17,223 nt of DNA from an uncultured Clostridia bacterium (GCA_945926705.1 CAMEMA010000007.1:1-17223), one strand, 5' to 3'; positions 1-7,858 are shown, counted from the first letter of the stretch. Notes: generated by a model from the letters alone, not told the origin. Numbers and translations are program-made.

Positions 1-132
1 TCCTCTTTGCACAAAATGAGTCTGAATTGCTATTCTTTCAAATTCAGTCCCACCCGAAGCTATATTCTTGCGCACAAAATATACAACACCATCTTTTTCT
101 CTTTTGGCGTCTTCTGTATTTCTAAATCCCAT
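1..132 (-). CDS. N-terminal part of a hypothetical protein, possibly F420-0:glutamate ligase-like (cut by window edge)
   Basis: An ATG at 132 on the minus strand opens a frame that runs off the left edge, giving 44 residues. It begins MGFRNTEDAKREKDGVVYF and reaches a segment reading ERIAIQTHFVQRG. A TGAGGT ribosome binding site lies 8 bases upstream (about 142-147). The segment ending in THFVQRG resembles the N-terminus of coenzyme F420-0:L-glutamate ligase-like proteins of Clostridia, where a short variable start leads into R-x-P/A-I-x-T-H. That is recalled family knowledge from a short stretch, so the functional name is tentative. The gene follows pgi by 46 bases on the same strand and may be cotranscribed with it. 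The existence of a coding start is much better supported than its function. Confidence 0.5.
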   Translation of the reverse strand, partial: MGFRNTEDAKREKDGVVYFVRKNIASGGTEFERIAIQTHFVQRG

Positions 133-178
133 AACTTTTTACCTCATTTGAATATTAATTATAATGTCGAATTTAATA

Positions 179-1477
179 TCAATATCCGGGTTTTCCTAAA
201 AATTTAAACATATTAGTTTTATATTTTTCAACACCGGGCTGATTAAAAGGGTTCACACCCATTAAATAACTGGACACTGCACAAGCTTTTTCAAAAAAAT
301 AAATAATATATCCCAAATAGTATTCTGAATAATTTTCAATCGTCATAATAATATTTGGCGTACCGCCCCGAGTATGAGCTAAAACGGTAGCTTCAAAAGC
401 TTTCTCATTTATATAATTTAATTTTTTATCTGATAGATAATTCATACCATCAATATCATCTTTATATAAGGGTACAGTTAAACCCTCATCAACATTTTTT
501 GCTTTTAAAACTGTTTCAAACAATATTTTATTTCCTTCTTGAATAAACTGACCCAGAGAATGCAAATCCGTAGTAAATATAGCCGATGCAGGAAAAATTC
601 CAGTACCGTCTTTACCTTCACTTTCACCAAAAAGCTGTTTCCACCACTCAAAAAAATATCGCAATCTCGAATCATATCCCGTAATTAATTCAATGTACTT
701 TCCCTTTTTATAAAGAATATTTCTAAGTACAGCATATCTATAACAATTATTGACTTTTAAAGACTTACTCAAATTTTCTTGATAAGAATCATAAGCGCCT
801 TTTAAAATCTTATCTATATCAGCTCCGCTTACCGCTAAAGGAAGTAGTCCCACTGAAGTTAAAACAGAATAGCGTCCGCCAATATTTGTAGGTATATCAA
901 AACACTCATATCCCTCTTTACGGGCAACTTTTAAAAGTAAACCTTGATTAGAATCCGTCGTACAATAAATCCTGCTTTTCGCTTTCTCTTTTCCATACTT
1001 ATCTTCAAGAAATTTTCTAAAAATCCTAAATGCTATAGCTGGCTCTGTAGTTGTTCCGGATTTTGAAATAACGTTAATTGAGACTTCTTTTTTATCACAA
1101 ATCTTTAAAATATCTTCTACTTCCTGAGAACTAATAGAATTTCCTATAAAAAAAATTTTTGGAGAATTTTTTATTAAATGATTATAATTTTCTGAATTTA
1201 AAAATTCTATAGCAGCTCGTGCTCCCAAATATGATCCACCAATCCCGATAACCAAAAAAACATCTGAATTTTTACGTATCTTTTCCGCAGCAGATTTAAT
1301 TCTTTTTATTTCAGAAGTTTTAAAATTAATCGGCCATTTTACCCATCCCTTGAAATCATTTACTTTTTCTGAAACAGAATGTAATTTCTCATGTATTTCA
1401 TCTATTTTAGTTTGATATTTTTCAATATCATCATTTGTAATAAAGTCATGTAAACAACTCGAGTCAAAATTAAACAT
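179..1477 (-). CDS. pgi: Glucose-6-phosphate isomerase
   Basis: Cytosolic phosphoglucose isomerase, interconverting glucose 6-phosphate and fructose 6-phosphate in glycolysis and gluconeogenesis. The 432-residue length fits the short Firmicute form. Signature segments are visible: IGIGGSYLGA (about 77-86), the sugar-phosphate loop SKSGTTTEP (138-146), GGRYSVLTSVG (200-210), GESEGK carrying the catalytic Glu (284-289), AHTRGGTPN with the conserved His (about 367-375), and the C-terminal signature GVNPFNQPGVE..K (about 407-420). The ATG at 1477 is preferred over an in-frame TTG nine bases upstream: AAGAGG at 1487-1492 sits 9 bases before the ATG but directly abuts the TTG. The gene lies downstream of the tsf terminator. 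No convincing promoter of its own is visible in the short gap. Confidence 0.96.
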   Translation of the reverse strand: MFNFDSSCLHDFITNDDIEKYQTKIDEIHEKLHSVSEKVNDFKGWVKWPINFKTSEIKRIKSAAEKIRKNSDVFLVIGIGGSYLGARAAIEFLNSENYNHLIKNSPKIFFIGNSISSQEVEDILKICDKKEVSINVISKSGTTTEPAIAFRIFRKFLEDKYGKEKAKSRIYCTTDSNQGLLLKVARKEGYECFDIPTNIGGRYSVLTSVGLLPLAVSGADIDKILKGAYDSYQENLSKSLKVNNCYRYAVLRNILYKKGKYIELITGYDSRLRYFFEWWKQLFGESEGKDGTGIFPASAIFTTDLHSLGQFIQEGNKILFETVLKAKNVDEGLTVPLYKDDIDGMNYLSDKKLNYINEKAFEATVLAHTRGGTPNIIMTIENYSEYYLGYIIYFFEKACAVSSYLMGVNPFNQPGVEKYKTNMFKFLGKPGY

Positions 1478-1517
1478 TAAACACAACCTCTTAAAATAAA
1501 TACTTATAAAAACATAG

Positions 1518-1560
1518 TATGCCCCAAAGTCTTAAGAGTTAAAAAGACTTTTTGAGCATA
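1518..1560 (-). terminator. Intrinsic terminator after tsf
   Basis: On the minus strand a stem forms between TATGCTCAAAAAGTCTT (1544-1560) and AAGACTTTGGGGCATA (1518-1533), with one bulge and a G-U pair. It is followed by a T-rich tract ending in TTTTT (about 1507-1511). It lies between the tsf stop and the pgi start, and most likely ends the rpsB-tsf transcript. Confidence 0.75.
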
Positions 1561-1581
1561 CACACTAAACTTAAAAATTAA

Positions 1582-2496
1582 TTATTTAATCATCCCGGCA
1601 ACTTCCTGAGCAAAATTATCTTCTTTTTTCTCGATTCCTTCGCCTTTTTCGAACCTTACAAAAGATATTACTTTTATATTTGTTCCCAATTCTTTGGAAG
1701 TTTTCTGTACATATTGCTCAATGCTAAGATTTCCATCTTTTACAAAAGCTTGATTCATTAGACAGACTTCTTTGTAGTACTTTCCTATTCTTCCCTCTAC
1801 TATCTTTTCAGCAATATTTTCAGGTTTTCCATCACCAACAATTTGCTCTTTTAATATTTTTCTTTCATGAGCTATTACATCAGCTGGTATTTCTTCCGGA
1901 ACAAGATATAAAGGATTAATTGCTGCAATTTGCATGGCCACATCTTTAGCGAAGCTCTTGAATAAATCACTTTTGACAACATCTTTTTTATCTACATCAA
2001 AATTTACTAAAACTCCGATTTTCCCTGCTGCATGAACATATCCAGCAACTACACCTTCAAAACGTTTAAAACGTCTGATCTTTATGTTTTCGCCTATTGT
2101 GAGAATCTTTTCTTGAAGTATTTCTTCAATTGTTTTTCCGTCTTCTGATTTTAATTTTAATAATTCATCGACAGATTTGGGATTTTTATTTATAACGGTC
2201 TCTCCGCAAAGCTTTACAAAAGATTGGAAATCGGTATTTTTTGCCACAAAATCTGTCTCTGAGTTTACCTCTATCGCAACACCAACAGTTCCTTCTTCAT
2301 TTGTATAAGCCATTGCCAATCCTTCAGCCGCTACTCTCGAAGATTTTTTAGTAGCTGCAGCCAAACCTTTTTCTCTCAAAAAATCTATAGCTGCCGTCAT
2401 ATCTCCATTAGAAGAGGTAAGTGCTTTTTTGCAGTCCATCATGCCACATCCTGTTTTTTCTCTAAGCTCTTTAACATCTTTAGCAGTAAAACTCAC
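1582..2496 (-). CDS. tsf: Translation elongation factor Ts
   Basis: EF-Ts, the guanine nucleotide exchange factor that recycles EF-Tu-GDP during elongation. The 304-residue protein starts with the UBA-like N-terminal domain (LREKTGCGMMDCKKAL, about 11-26) and contains the EF-Tu-contacting TDFVAKN motif (81-87), followed by the two core domains. The start codon is GTG at 2496, supported by a near-ideal AGGAGG at 2504-2509, seven bases upstream. No in-frame ATG fits the conserved N-terminus as well. It follows rpsB by 56 bases in the classic rpsB-tsf order, so coupled expression is expected. A terminator follows it. Confidence 0.98.
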   Translation of the reverse strand: MSFTAKDVKELREKTGCGMMDCKKALTSSNGDMTAAIDFLREKGLAAATKKSSRVAAEGLAMAYTNEEGTVGVAIEVNSETDFVAKNTDFQSFVKLCGETVINKNPKSVDELLKLKSEDGKTIEEILQEKILTIGENIKIRRFKRFEGVVAGYVHAAGKIGVLVNFDVDKKDVVKSDLFKSFAKDVAMQIAAINPLYLVPEEIPADVIAHERKILKEQIVGDGKPENIAEKIVEGRIGKYYKEVCLMNQAFVKDGNLSIEQYVQKTSKELGTNIKVISFVRFEKGEGIEKKEDNFAQEVAGMIK

Positions 2497-2552
2497 GCTA
2501 ATTCCTCCTGAATTAAAATTTACTAAAAACTCTAATATTTTATCAGATTAAT

Positions 2553-3314
2553 TCAATTCTCTTCCGGCTGGGCAGATTCAACTTCGACAAATTCTTCTTC
2601 GGTAACTTCAGGAAGAGTTTCTTCTTGTATATCTCCTTCTTTTCCCTCTATAACAGCTTGAGCGATGGCACCGCTTATGAGTTTAACCGCTCTTATGGCG
2701 TCATCATTTCCCGGTATTACATAATCAACTACGTCCGGATCACAGTTTGTGTCAACTATCGCAACTACCGGTATATCAAGTTTTTTTGCCTCTGATACAG
2801 CTATACGTTCTTTTTTTGGATCCACAACAAAAAGTGCACCCGGAAGTTCTTTCATATCTTTTACTCCGCCTAAAAATTTCTCTAGTTTCTCAATTTCCAA
2901 ACGAAGTTTTATTACCTCTTTTTTCGGGAGAAGTCCAAATGTACCGTCTTCTTCCATAGCTTTAAGTTGATTTAAACGACTTACTCTTTTACGTATTGTT
3001 GAAAAGTTAGTCAACATACCTCCAAGCCATCTTGCATTTACAAAAAATGAACCGGATTTTAACGCTTCTGATTTTACAGATTCTTGAGCTTGTTTTTTTG
3101 TTCCTACAAATAGAACTGATTTACCTTGCTCAGTTATTTCTTTAATAAAACTGTATGCTTGGTCAAGTTTCTTCACTGTTTTTTGCAAATCGATAATATA
3201 GATACCGTTGCGTTGAGTAAAAATATACTCAGCCATTTTAGGATTCCATCTGCGAGTTTGGTGTCCGAAATGCACACCTGCTTCTAAAAGTTGTTTCATT
3301 GATACTACTGGCAT
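2553..3314 (-). CDS. rpsB: 30S ribosomal protein S2
   Basis: Ribosomal protein S2 of the small subunit, 253 residues. The start MPVVSMKQLLEAGVHFGHQ, the RRWNPKM segment, and the IFTQRNGIYIIDLQKT and ARWLGGMLTNF segments are hallmarks of S2. The C-terminal tail is acidic (rich in Glu), as in many Firmicute S2 proteins. The frame stays open further upstream, to 3422, but the ATG at 3314 is the start: a full AAGGAGG at 3323-3329 sits 8 bases before it, and the upstream segment is the 5' leader downstream of a good promoter. It is first in the rpsB-tsf operon. Confidence 0.97.
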   Translation of the reverse strand: MPVVSMKQLLEAGVHFGHQTRRWNPKMAEYIFTQRNGIYIIDLQKTVKKLDQAYSFIKEITEQGKSVLFVGTKKQAQESVKSEALKSGSFFVNARWLGGMLTNFSTIRKRVSRLNQLKAMEEDGTFGLLPKKEVIKLRLEIEKLEKFLGGVKDMKELPGALFVVDPKKERIAVSEAKKLDIPVVAIVDTNCDPDVVDYVIPGNDDAIRAVKLISGAIAQAVIEGKEGDIQEETLPEVTEEEFVEVESAQPEEN

Positions 3315-3404
3315 CAAATATTCCTCCTTGGTTTTTTCCTCCGCCGAACTTGAGCTTTTCAGCCACCTGTGTATTTGTATTTCATTTCGGCGTGTGTATT
3401 CAAC
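3315..3404 (-). promoter_or_regulatory. rpsB 5' leader with mutually exclusive hairpins (candidate S2 autoregulatory element)
   Basis: The leader of about 90 bases between the predicted transcription start and rpsB holds CGCCGAA at 3386-3392. This can pair over 7 bp with TTCGGCG at 3342-3348 near the ribosome binding site, or over 5 bp with an upstream TTCGG at 3404-3408. A small internal hairpin GCT-GAAA-AGC lies within the larger loop (about 3353-3362). Autoregulatory leaders on S2 operons are known in bacteria. Assignment here is inference from pairing and position. Confidence 0.45.
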
Positions 3405-3410
3405 CGAACC

Positions 3411-3439
3411 AATATACCACAAAACAATTATATTTGCAA
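3411..3439 (-). promoter_or_regulatory. Sigma-A-type promoter of rpsB-tsf
   Basis: On the minus strand, TTGCAA (3434-3439) and TATATT (3411-3416) are separated by exactly 17 bases. Predicted start of transcription is near 3404. The promoter starts 17 bases beyond the queA stop codon, so rpsB-tsf can be transcribed independently of queA. Confidence 0.75.
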
Positions 3440-3455
3440 TAACTTAATTAAAATT

Positions 3456-4505
3456 TCAAATTATAATCATTGCATCTCCGAAACTGAAAAATCTGTATTT
3501 TTCTTCAACTGCGGTTTTGTAAGCATTCATAATATTTTCATATCCCGCAAAAGCTGTGACAAGCATTATAAGTGTGCTTTCAGGAAGATGAAAATTAGTT
3601 ATGAGACCATCCGTTATTCCAAATTTGTATCCGGGTTTTATAAATATATCTGTAGAACTTTCGTATGCTCTGATTTTGCCAAATTTATTGTACACAGACT
3701 CAACTGTACGGCAACTTGTTGTTCCGACACAAATGACCTTATTTCCCGATTCTTTGGTATTTTTTATTACCTCAGCCGTACTTTGAGGAATTATGAAAAA
3801 TTCAGAATGCATTTTATGATTTTGTATATTTTCTTCTTTTACCGGGCGAAATGTTCCCAATCCTACATGTAGTGTCACTGAAACCACATTTATCCCTTTA
3901 TCCTTTATTTTTTTCAAGAGCTCGGGAGTAAAATGAAGTCCTGCGGTTGGAGCAGCGGCAGAACCTAAATCTTTGGCATAAACAGTTTGATAACGAGATT
4001 TATCTTTCAATTTTTCTTTTATGTAAGGCGGAAGTGGCATTTGTCCTATTTCATCTAGTTTACTGAAAAAATTCTTCATATCCTCGAATTTCAATATTCT
4101 GTTTCCGTCCGGCAGTACCTCGATTATCTCAGCGGTTAAATGGGTATTATTTTCATCTCCGAAAATAAATTTAAATCCACTTTTTGCTTTTTTTCCGGGT
4201 TTAACCAAAGTTTCCCACAGCCCTGAACTTAATTGTTTAAGAAGAAGAAATTCAACTTTATATCCTGTTTCGATATTTTTTCCAAAAATTCTTGCAGGCA
4301 AAACTTTAGAATCATTTATGACCAAACAATCACCCGGGTTTAAATAGTCCACTATATCGTAAAATTTTTTGTGAATAATTTTTCCGTTCTGCTTATTCAA
4401 TATCATCAGTCGTGAAGAGTCTCTCGGTTCGACAGGGCTTTGTGCAATAAGATTTTCAGGTAAGTCATAATTAAAAGTGCTTTTTTTATTAAAATCTACG
4501 TTCAA
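3456..4505 (-). CDS. queA: S-adenosylmethionine:tRNA ribosyltransferase-isomerase
   Basis: QueA transfers and isomerises the ribosyl moiety of S-adenosylmethionine onto preQ1 at position 34 of GUN-anticodon tRNAs, forming epoxyqueuosine. It acts directly after Tgt, whose gene is at 7925-9043 in this window. The 349-residue protein shows the family N-terminus (FNYDLPENLIAQSP, 11-24), the INDSKVLPARI segment (63-73), GSAAAPTAGLHFT (181-193) and a following TLHVGLGTFRPV segment. The start is TTG at 4505: GGAGG at 4515-4519 lies 9 bases upstream, and the next in-frame ATG is 34 codons in, past conserved sequence. It is transcribed divergently from asd. Confidence 0.96.
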   Translation of the reverse strand: MNVDFNKKSTFNYDLPENLIAQSPVEPRDSSRLMILNKQNGKIIHKKFYDIVDYLNPGDCLVINDSKVLPARIFGKNIETGYKVEFLLLKQLSSGLWETLVKPGKKAKSGFKFIFGDENNTHLTAEIIEVLPDGNRILKFEDMKNFFSKLDEIGQMPLPPYIKEKLKDKSRYQTVYAKDLGSAAAPTAGLHFTPELLKKIKDKGINVVSVTLHVGLGTFRPVKEENIQNHKMHSEFFIIPQSTAEVIKNTKESGNKVICVGTTSCRTVESVYNKFGKIRAYESSTDIFIKPGYKFGITDGLITNFHLPESTLIMLVTAFAGYENIMNAYKTAVEEKYRFFSFGDAMIII

Positions 4506-4537
4506 AATTTATTTCCTCCATAATATTTTAAAATTTT

Positions 4538-4566
4538 ATTATAACAAATAAAACTCCAAGTGAAAA
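4538..4566 (-). promoter_or_regulatory. Candidate promoter of queA
   Basis: On the minus strand, TTTTCA (4561-4566) and a perfect TATAAT (4538-4543) are spaced by 17 bases. The -35 box is a 4/6 match. It stands back to back with the asd promoter. Confidence 0.6.
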
Positions 4567-4581
4567 TTATCTATAATCAAA

Positions 4582-4611
4582 TTGACTTACTTCTCAATAC
4601 AATGATATTAT
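4582..4611 (+). promoter_or_regulatory. Candidate promoter of the asd-dapA-dapB operon
   Basis: TTGACT (4582-4587) and TATTAT (4606-4611) are separated by 18 bases. Transcription would begin near 4618, giving a leader of about 90 bases before asd. Confidence 0.65.
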
Positions 4612-4645
4612 AAAACTTTGAAGTAATAAATAAAGGCGGTGGAAA

Positions 4646-4700
4646 GAGCAAAATGATTTATTACGTCATAAAAAACAAGTAAACTTAAAATCATACGCTC
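4646..4700 (+). promoter_or_regulatory. Hairpin-forming leader upstream of asd
   Basis: GAGC (4646-4649) pairs with GCTC (4697-4700), and ATGATTT (4653-4659) pairs with AAATCAT (4688-4694), with a small asymmetric internal loop between. The hairpin encloses a 9-codon upstream ORF and ends 8 bases before the asd ATG. A regulatory role is inference; the pairing is directly visible. Confidence 0.4.
4653..4682 (+). CDS. Possible 9-codon upstream ORF (leader peptide) before asd
   Basis: ATG at 4653 encodes MIYYVIKNK followed by TAA. A purine-rich AGGCGGTGG element (4634-4642) precedes it by 10 bases, making it the best-initiated ORF on the leader. asd itself, 26 bases after this stop, lacks a Shine-Dalgarno sequence. 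The peptide has two lysines in nine residues, which is suggestive for a lysine-pathway operon but too little to call attenuation. It overlaps the hairpin described for this leader. Existence as a translated peptide is speculative. Confidence 0.3.
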   Translation: MIYYVIKNK

Positions 4701-4708
4701 AACAAATT

Positions 4709-5788
4709 ATGAAAAAATATAAAGTAGGAATTTTGGGTGCTACCGGAACTGTCGGACAAAAATTTACAGTTCTTTTACAAAATCACCCGTGGTTCGAAAT
4801 TAAAATACTCGCTGCCGGTCCAAATTCTGCCGGAAAATCTTACAGTCAAGCTGTTGAAAACAGATGGATTATGAGTACACCTATTCCGTCAGAAATAAAA
4901 AATAAACCGGTTTATGATGCAGTTAAAGATATAGATAAAATCGTACAATCCGTTGATTTTGTTTTTTGTGCTCTTAATATGAACAAAGAGGAAACACAAA
5001 AATTAGAAGAAAAATATGCCAGGTTAGAATGCCCGGTTATTTCTAACAACAGTGCAAACAGAGGAATTTATGATGTGCCGATGATAATTCCCGAAGTCAA
5101 CGCAAATCATATGGAAGTTATTTCGTATCAGAAAAAAAGACTTAGAACCAAAAAGGGATTTATAGCTACAAAATCAAATTGCTCAATTCAATGTTATGTA
5201 CCTGCTCTTCACCCTCTTTTCGAATTTGGAATAGATAAAATACTTGTATGTACTTATCAAGCTATATCCGGCGCCGGAAAAACTTTTGAAACCTGGCCCG
5301 AAATGAAAGACAATATTATACCATTTATACAAGGAGAAGAGGAAAAATCCGAACAAGAACCTTTAAAAATTTGGGGTAAAGTAGAAAACGGGAAAATAAT
5401 TCCAAGTCGAAATATAAATATTACATCGCAGTGTTTGAGAGTTCCTGTTACAGACGGACATACTGCTGCTGTTTTTGTATCTTTCAAAAACAAAATATCT
5501 CCGAAAGACGCCATTGAAAGGTTAAAAAATTTTAAAGGACATGAAAAAAGCAGAAATTTACCAAGTTCTACTTCGCAATTCATAAATTATTTTGAGGACA
5601 TCTCAAGACCTCAAATCAGAATTGATAGAGAAATAGAAAAAGGCATGGGAATTGCAGTCGGAAGAATGCGAAATGATTCCCAATATGATTTGAAATTTAT
5701 ATGCATGAGTCATAATACGGTACGAGGCGCTGCCGGGGGAGCTATTCTTTTGGCTGAAATGCTTTGCCGTGAAGGATATATACTGTAA
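4709..5788 (+). CDS. asd: Aspartate-semialdehyde dehydrogenase (archaeal/fungal-type subfamily)
   Basis: Reduces L-aspartyl-4-phosphate to L-aspartate-4-semialdehyde with NADPH, the branch point to lysine/diaminopimelate, threonine and methionine. The 359-residue protein has the dinucleotide-binding motif GATGTVGQ (10-17), the catalytic cysteine C158 in KSNCSIQC, the SGAGK segment (187-191), and R244/H251 in RVPVTDGH, matching the active-site Arg and His. Length and the SNCSIQ context fit the longer archaeal/fungal-type subfamily, which also occurs in many Clostridia. The ATG at 4709 fits the conserved N-terminus, and no alternative start codon exists in frame back to the stop at 4631, yet there is no recognisable ribosome binding site. 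It is first in an operon with dapA, 16 bases downstream. Confidence 0.96.
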   Translation: MKKYKVGILGATGTVGQKFTVLLQNHPWFEIKILAAGPNSAGKSYSQAVENRWIMSTPIPSEIKNKPVYDAVKDIDKIVQSVDFVFCALNMNKEETQKLEEKYARLECPVISNNSANRGIYDVPMIIPEVNANHMEVISYQKKRLRTKKGFIATKSNCSIQCYVPALHPLFEFGIDKILVCTYQAISGAGKTFETWPEMKDNIIPFIQGEEEKSEQEPLKIWGKVENGKIIPSRNINITSQCLRVPVTDGHTAAVFVSFKNKISPKDAIERLKNFKGHEKSRNLPSSTSQFINYFEDISRPQIRIDREIEKGMGIAVGRMRNDSQYDLKFICMSHNTVRGAAGGAILLAEMLCREGYIL

Positions 5789-5804
5789 ATGGAGGCTATT
5801 TATA

Positions 5805-6692
5805 ATGAAAAAAATAATTTTCAAAGGTTCAGGAGTAGCACTTGTAACTCCTATGAATAAGGATGGTTCTGTAAACTACGATACACTTGGTCAATTAATA
5901 GAATTTCAGATAAAAAACGGAACCGATGCCATAATTGCTTGCGGAACAACTGGAGAATCTGCTACGCTCAGCTTTGAAGAAAAGCTAAAAGTCATAAAAT
6001 TTACAATAGAAAAAACAGCAAAACGAATTCCCGTTATAGTAGGTACCGGATGCAACAACACAAAAATAGCTCTGGAATCTTCCTTAAGAGCTCAAGAATT
6101 GAATGCTGACGGACTGCTTATAGTAACTCCTTATTACAATAAAACTTCTCAATCCGGACTTATAAAACACTACACACATATAGCGGATAAAGTTGATATT
6201 CCCATTATTCTTTACAATGTTCCGTCAAGAACAGGAGTAAACATACAGCCTGAAACTTGCGCCGAGCTCTCAAAACATCCAAATATTTGCGCAATAAAAG
6301 AAGCAAGTGGAGATATTTCTCAAGTGGCTAAGATAAAAAATTTATGCGGAGAAAATTTAAACATTTATTCCGGAAACGATGACCAGATTGTACCCCTTCT
6401 TTCGCTCGGAGGAATTGGTGTTATATCTGTATTTTCAAATATTTGTCCAAAAGAATGTCACTTGATTGTTAAAGAATATCTTGAAGGAAATGTTAAAGTT
6501 GCTTCAAAAATGCAAATTAAATATTTGGAACTCATGAATGCAATGTTTTGCGACATAAATCCTGTACCAGTAAAAGAAGCTTTAAATATGATGGGGTATG
6601 ATTGCGGGAATTGCCGCATGCCGCTCGATATTTTAAGTGAAGAAAATCATAAAAAACTCGAAAGTATAATGAAAAAATTTTTATTAGTATAA
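5805..6692 (+). CDS. dapA: 4-hydroxy-tetrahydrodipicolinate synthase
   Basis: Condenses pyruvate with aspartate-4-semialdehyde, the first committed step to diaminopimelate and lysine. The 295-residue TIM-barrel protein shows GTTGE (47-51), the catalytic Tyr in YNVPSRTG (Y137, with R142), and the Schiff-base lysine K165 in AIKEASGD, at the spacing found in E. coli DapA. The frame opens at a GTG at 5769 overlapping asd, but the ATG at 5805 is the start: GGAGG at 5791-5795 lies 9 bases upstream and the next residues match the family N-terminus. It is the middle gene of asd-dapA-dapB. Confidence 0.97.
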   Translation: MKKIIFKGSGVALVTPMNKDGSVNYDTLGQLIEFQIKNGTDAIIACGTTGESATLSFEEKLKVIKFTIEKTAKRIPVIVGTGCNNTKIALESSLRAQELNADGLLIVTPYYNKTSQSGLIKHYTHIADKVDIPIILYNVPSRTGVNIQPETCAELSKHPNICAIKEASGDISQVAKIKNLCGENLNIYSGNDDQIVPLLSLGGIGVISVFSNICPKECHLIVKEYLEGNVKVASKMQIKYLELMNAMFCDINPVPVKEALNMMGYDCGNCRMPLDILSEENHKKLESIMKKFLLV

Positions 6693-6718
6693 TACAGAAG
6701 GATGGAAAAAACACGAAA

Positions 6719-7474
6719 ATGAAAATAATAATTTGCGGATGTAACGGAAAAATGGGAAAAGCTATAGCCGAGTCGGTTAAAAAGTTCGAAAATTTTGTTG
6801 TTGTGGCAGGAGTAGATATAAATCATTCCGAAAAAAATGAATTTCCTGTTTTTGAAAGCATAGAACAAGTAAATTTACCTGCTGATGTTGTAATAGATTT
6901 TTCACACCCCTCTGCCCTTTCTTCAGTTTTAACATACAGTAAAAAAAATAAAATACCCGCAGTAATTTGCACTACGGGTATTTCTTGTGAGCAAATCGAA
7001 GACATAAAAAAAGCTGCACATAATGTACCGATTTTCTACTCAAGAAATATGTCGCTGGGAATTAATCTTCTTTTAGAACTCGCTAAAAACGCCACCAGAA
7101 TTCTGGGAGAAAACTTTGATATAGAAATTATAGAAAAACACCATAATCAAAAAATCGATGCTCCCAGTGGTACCGCTCTAATGATTGCAGAGGAAATTTC
7201 AGAAACTTTAAATAATAATACGAAATATGTTTTCGATAGAACTCAAAGTCGTTTACCAAGAAGTAAAAACGAAATAGGAATACATTCCGTACGAGGCGGA
7301 AGCATTCCCGGAGAACATGAGATTATTTTTGCGGGAAAAGATGAAACAATAACACTTTCTCACCACGCCGGTTCAAGAAATATATTCGCTTTGGGAGCAC
7401 TACGTGCAGCAGAATTTATATATGTGCAAAATCCCGGACTTTATTCCATGAAAGATATGATTAAAAATTCATAA
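6719..7474 (+). CDS. dapB: 4-hydroxy-tetrahydrodipicolinate reductase
   Basis: Reduces the DapA product to tetrahydrodipicolinate with NAD(P)H, the next step to diaminopimelate and lysine. The 251-residue protein has the nucleotide-binding GCNGKMGKAI (7-16), CTTG (84-87), and the signature EKHHNQKIDAPSGTA (139-153) holding catalytic H141 and K145. It follows dapA by 26 bases; an AGAAGGATGG element (6696-6705) is the likely ribosome binding site, rather far from the ATG. Its last 6 bases overlap the 3' end of the convergent gene at 7469-7858. Confidence 0.97.
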   Translation: MKIIICGCNGKMGKAIAESVKKFENFVVVAGVDINHSEKNEFPVFESIEQVNLPADVVIDFSHPSALSSVLTYSKKNKIPAVICTTGISCEQIEDIKKAAHNVPIFYSRNMSLGINLLLELAKNATRILGENFDIEIIEKHHNQKIDAPSGTALMIAEEISETLNNNTKYVFDRTQSRLPRSKNEIGIHSVRGGSIPGEHEIIFAGKDETITLSHHAGSRNIFALGALRAAEFIYVQNPGLYSMKDMIKNS

Positions 7475-7858
7475 TTTTATTTCAAAATTTAAAATATCTT
7501 CAGGAACATCATATCTAAAGCAACCTCTTGAAATTCCCTTTATAGATTCCGATACATATGCATCTTTTTGTGCAATAACAAAAATAGGAATGTTGTTAGA
7601 GTAAGCAACACCTGCTTCTACTCCTATTCCTATACTCAATTCAGAAGCGTCAATGACAAACGCATCGGAATTTTTTATCTTATCAAAAGCAATATCCATA
7701 ACTTCTTTACCGGAAAGTTTACAGGGACCATAATTTTGAATGTTACGAGCAAAAGCAAATACATTTAAATTTTTACTTTCGAGTGAATAGCATATTTTTT
7801 CTATCAAATTTTTGTTTCTCATATCTTGATAATATTTTATAGCTAAAAATATTTTCAT
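7469..7858 (-). CDS. Nucleoside 2-deoxyribosyltransferase / DNPH1-superfamily protein
   Basis: A 129-residue protein with the compact Rossmann-like fold signature of the nucleoside 2-deoxyribosyltransferase superfamily: KIFLAIKYY at the N-terminus, a NSDAFVIDAS strand (63-72) and SIGIGVEAGVAYSNNIPIFV (75-94), where E81 sits at the position of the catalytic glutamate in family motifs of the form S-x-G-x-G-x-E-x-G-x-A. Members either transfer deoxyribose between bases (salvage) or hydrolyse 2'-deoxynucleoside 5'-phosphates (DNPH1-like); the sequence does not decide between these. The ATG at 7858 is preceded by AGGAGG (7865-7870) at 6 bases. It diverges from tgt across 66 bases and converges with an overlap on dapB. 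No clear terminator is visible between the convergent ends. Confidence 0.72.
   Translation of the reverse strand: MKIFLAIKYYQDMRNKNLIEKICYSLESKNLNVFAFARNIQNYGPCKLSGKEVMDIAFDKIKNSDAFVIDASELSIGIGVEAGVAYSNNIPIFVIAQKDAYVSESIKGISRGCFRYDVPEDILNFEIKL

Noticed and set aside
3369..3872. A 167-codon open frame on the plus strand opposite queA and the rpsB leader
   Set aside because: It is antisense to clear QueA coding sequence, has no family-like content and includes the rpsB promoter and leader; it is a shadow frame.
5769..5804. GTG start of dapA at 5769 overlapping asd
   Set aside because: The ATG at 5805 has a well-spaced GGAGG and fits the family N-terminus; the extra 12 residues are asd 3' sequence read in another frame.
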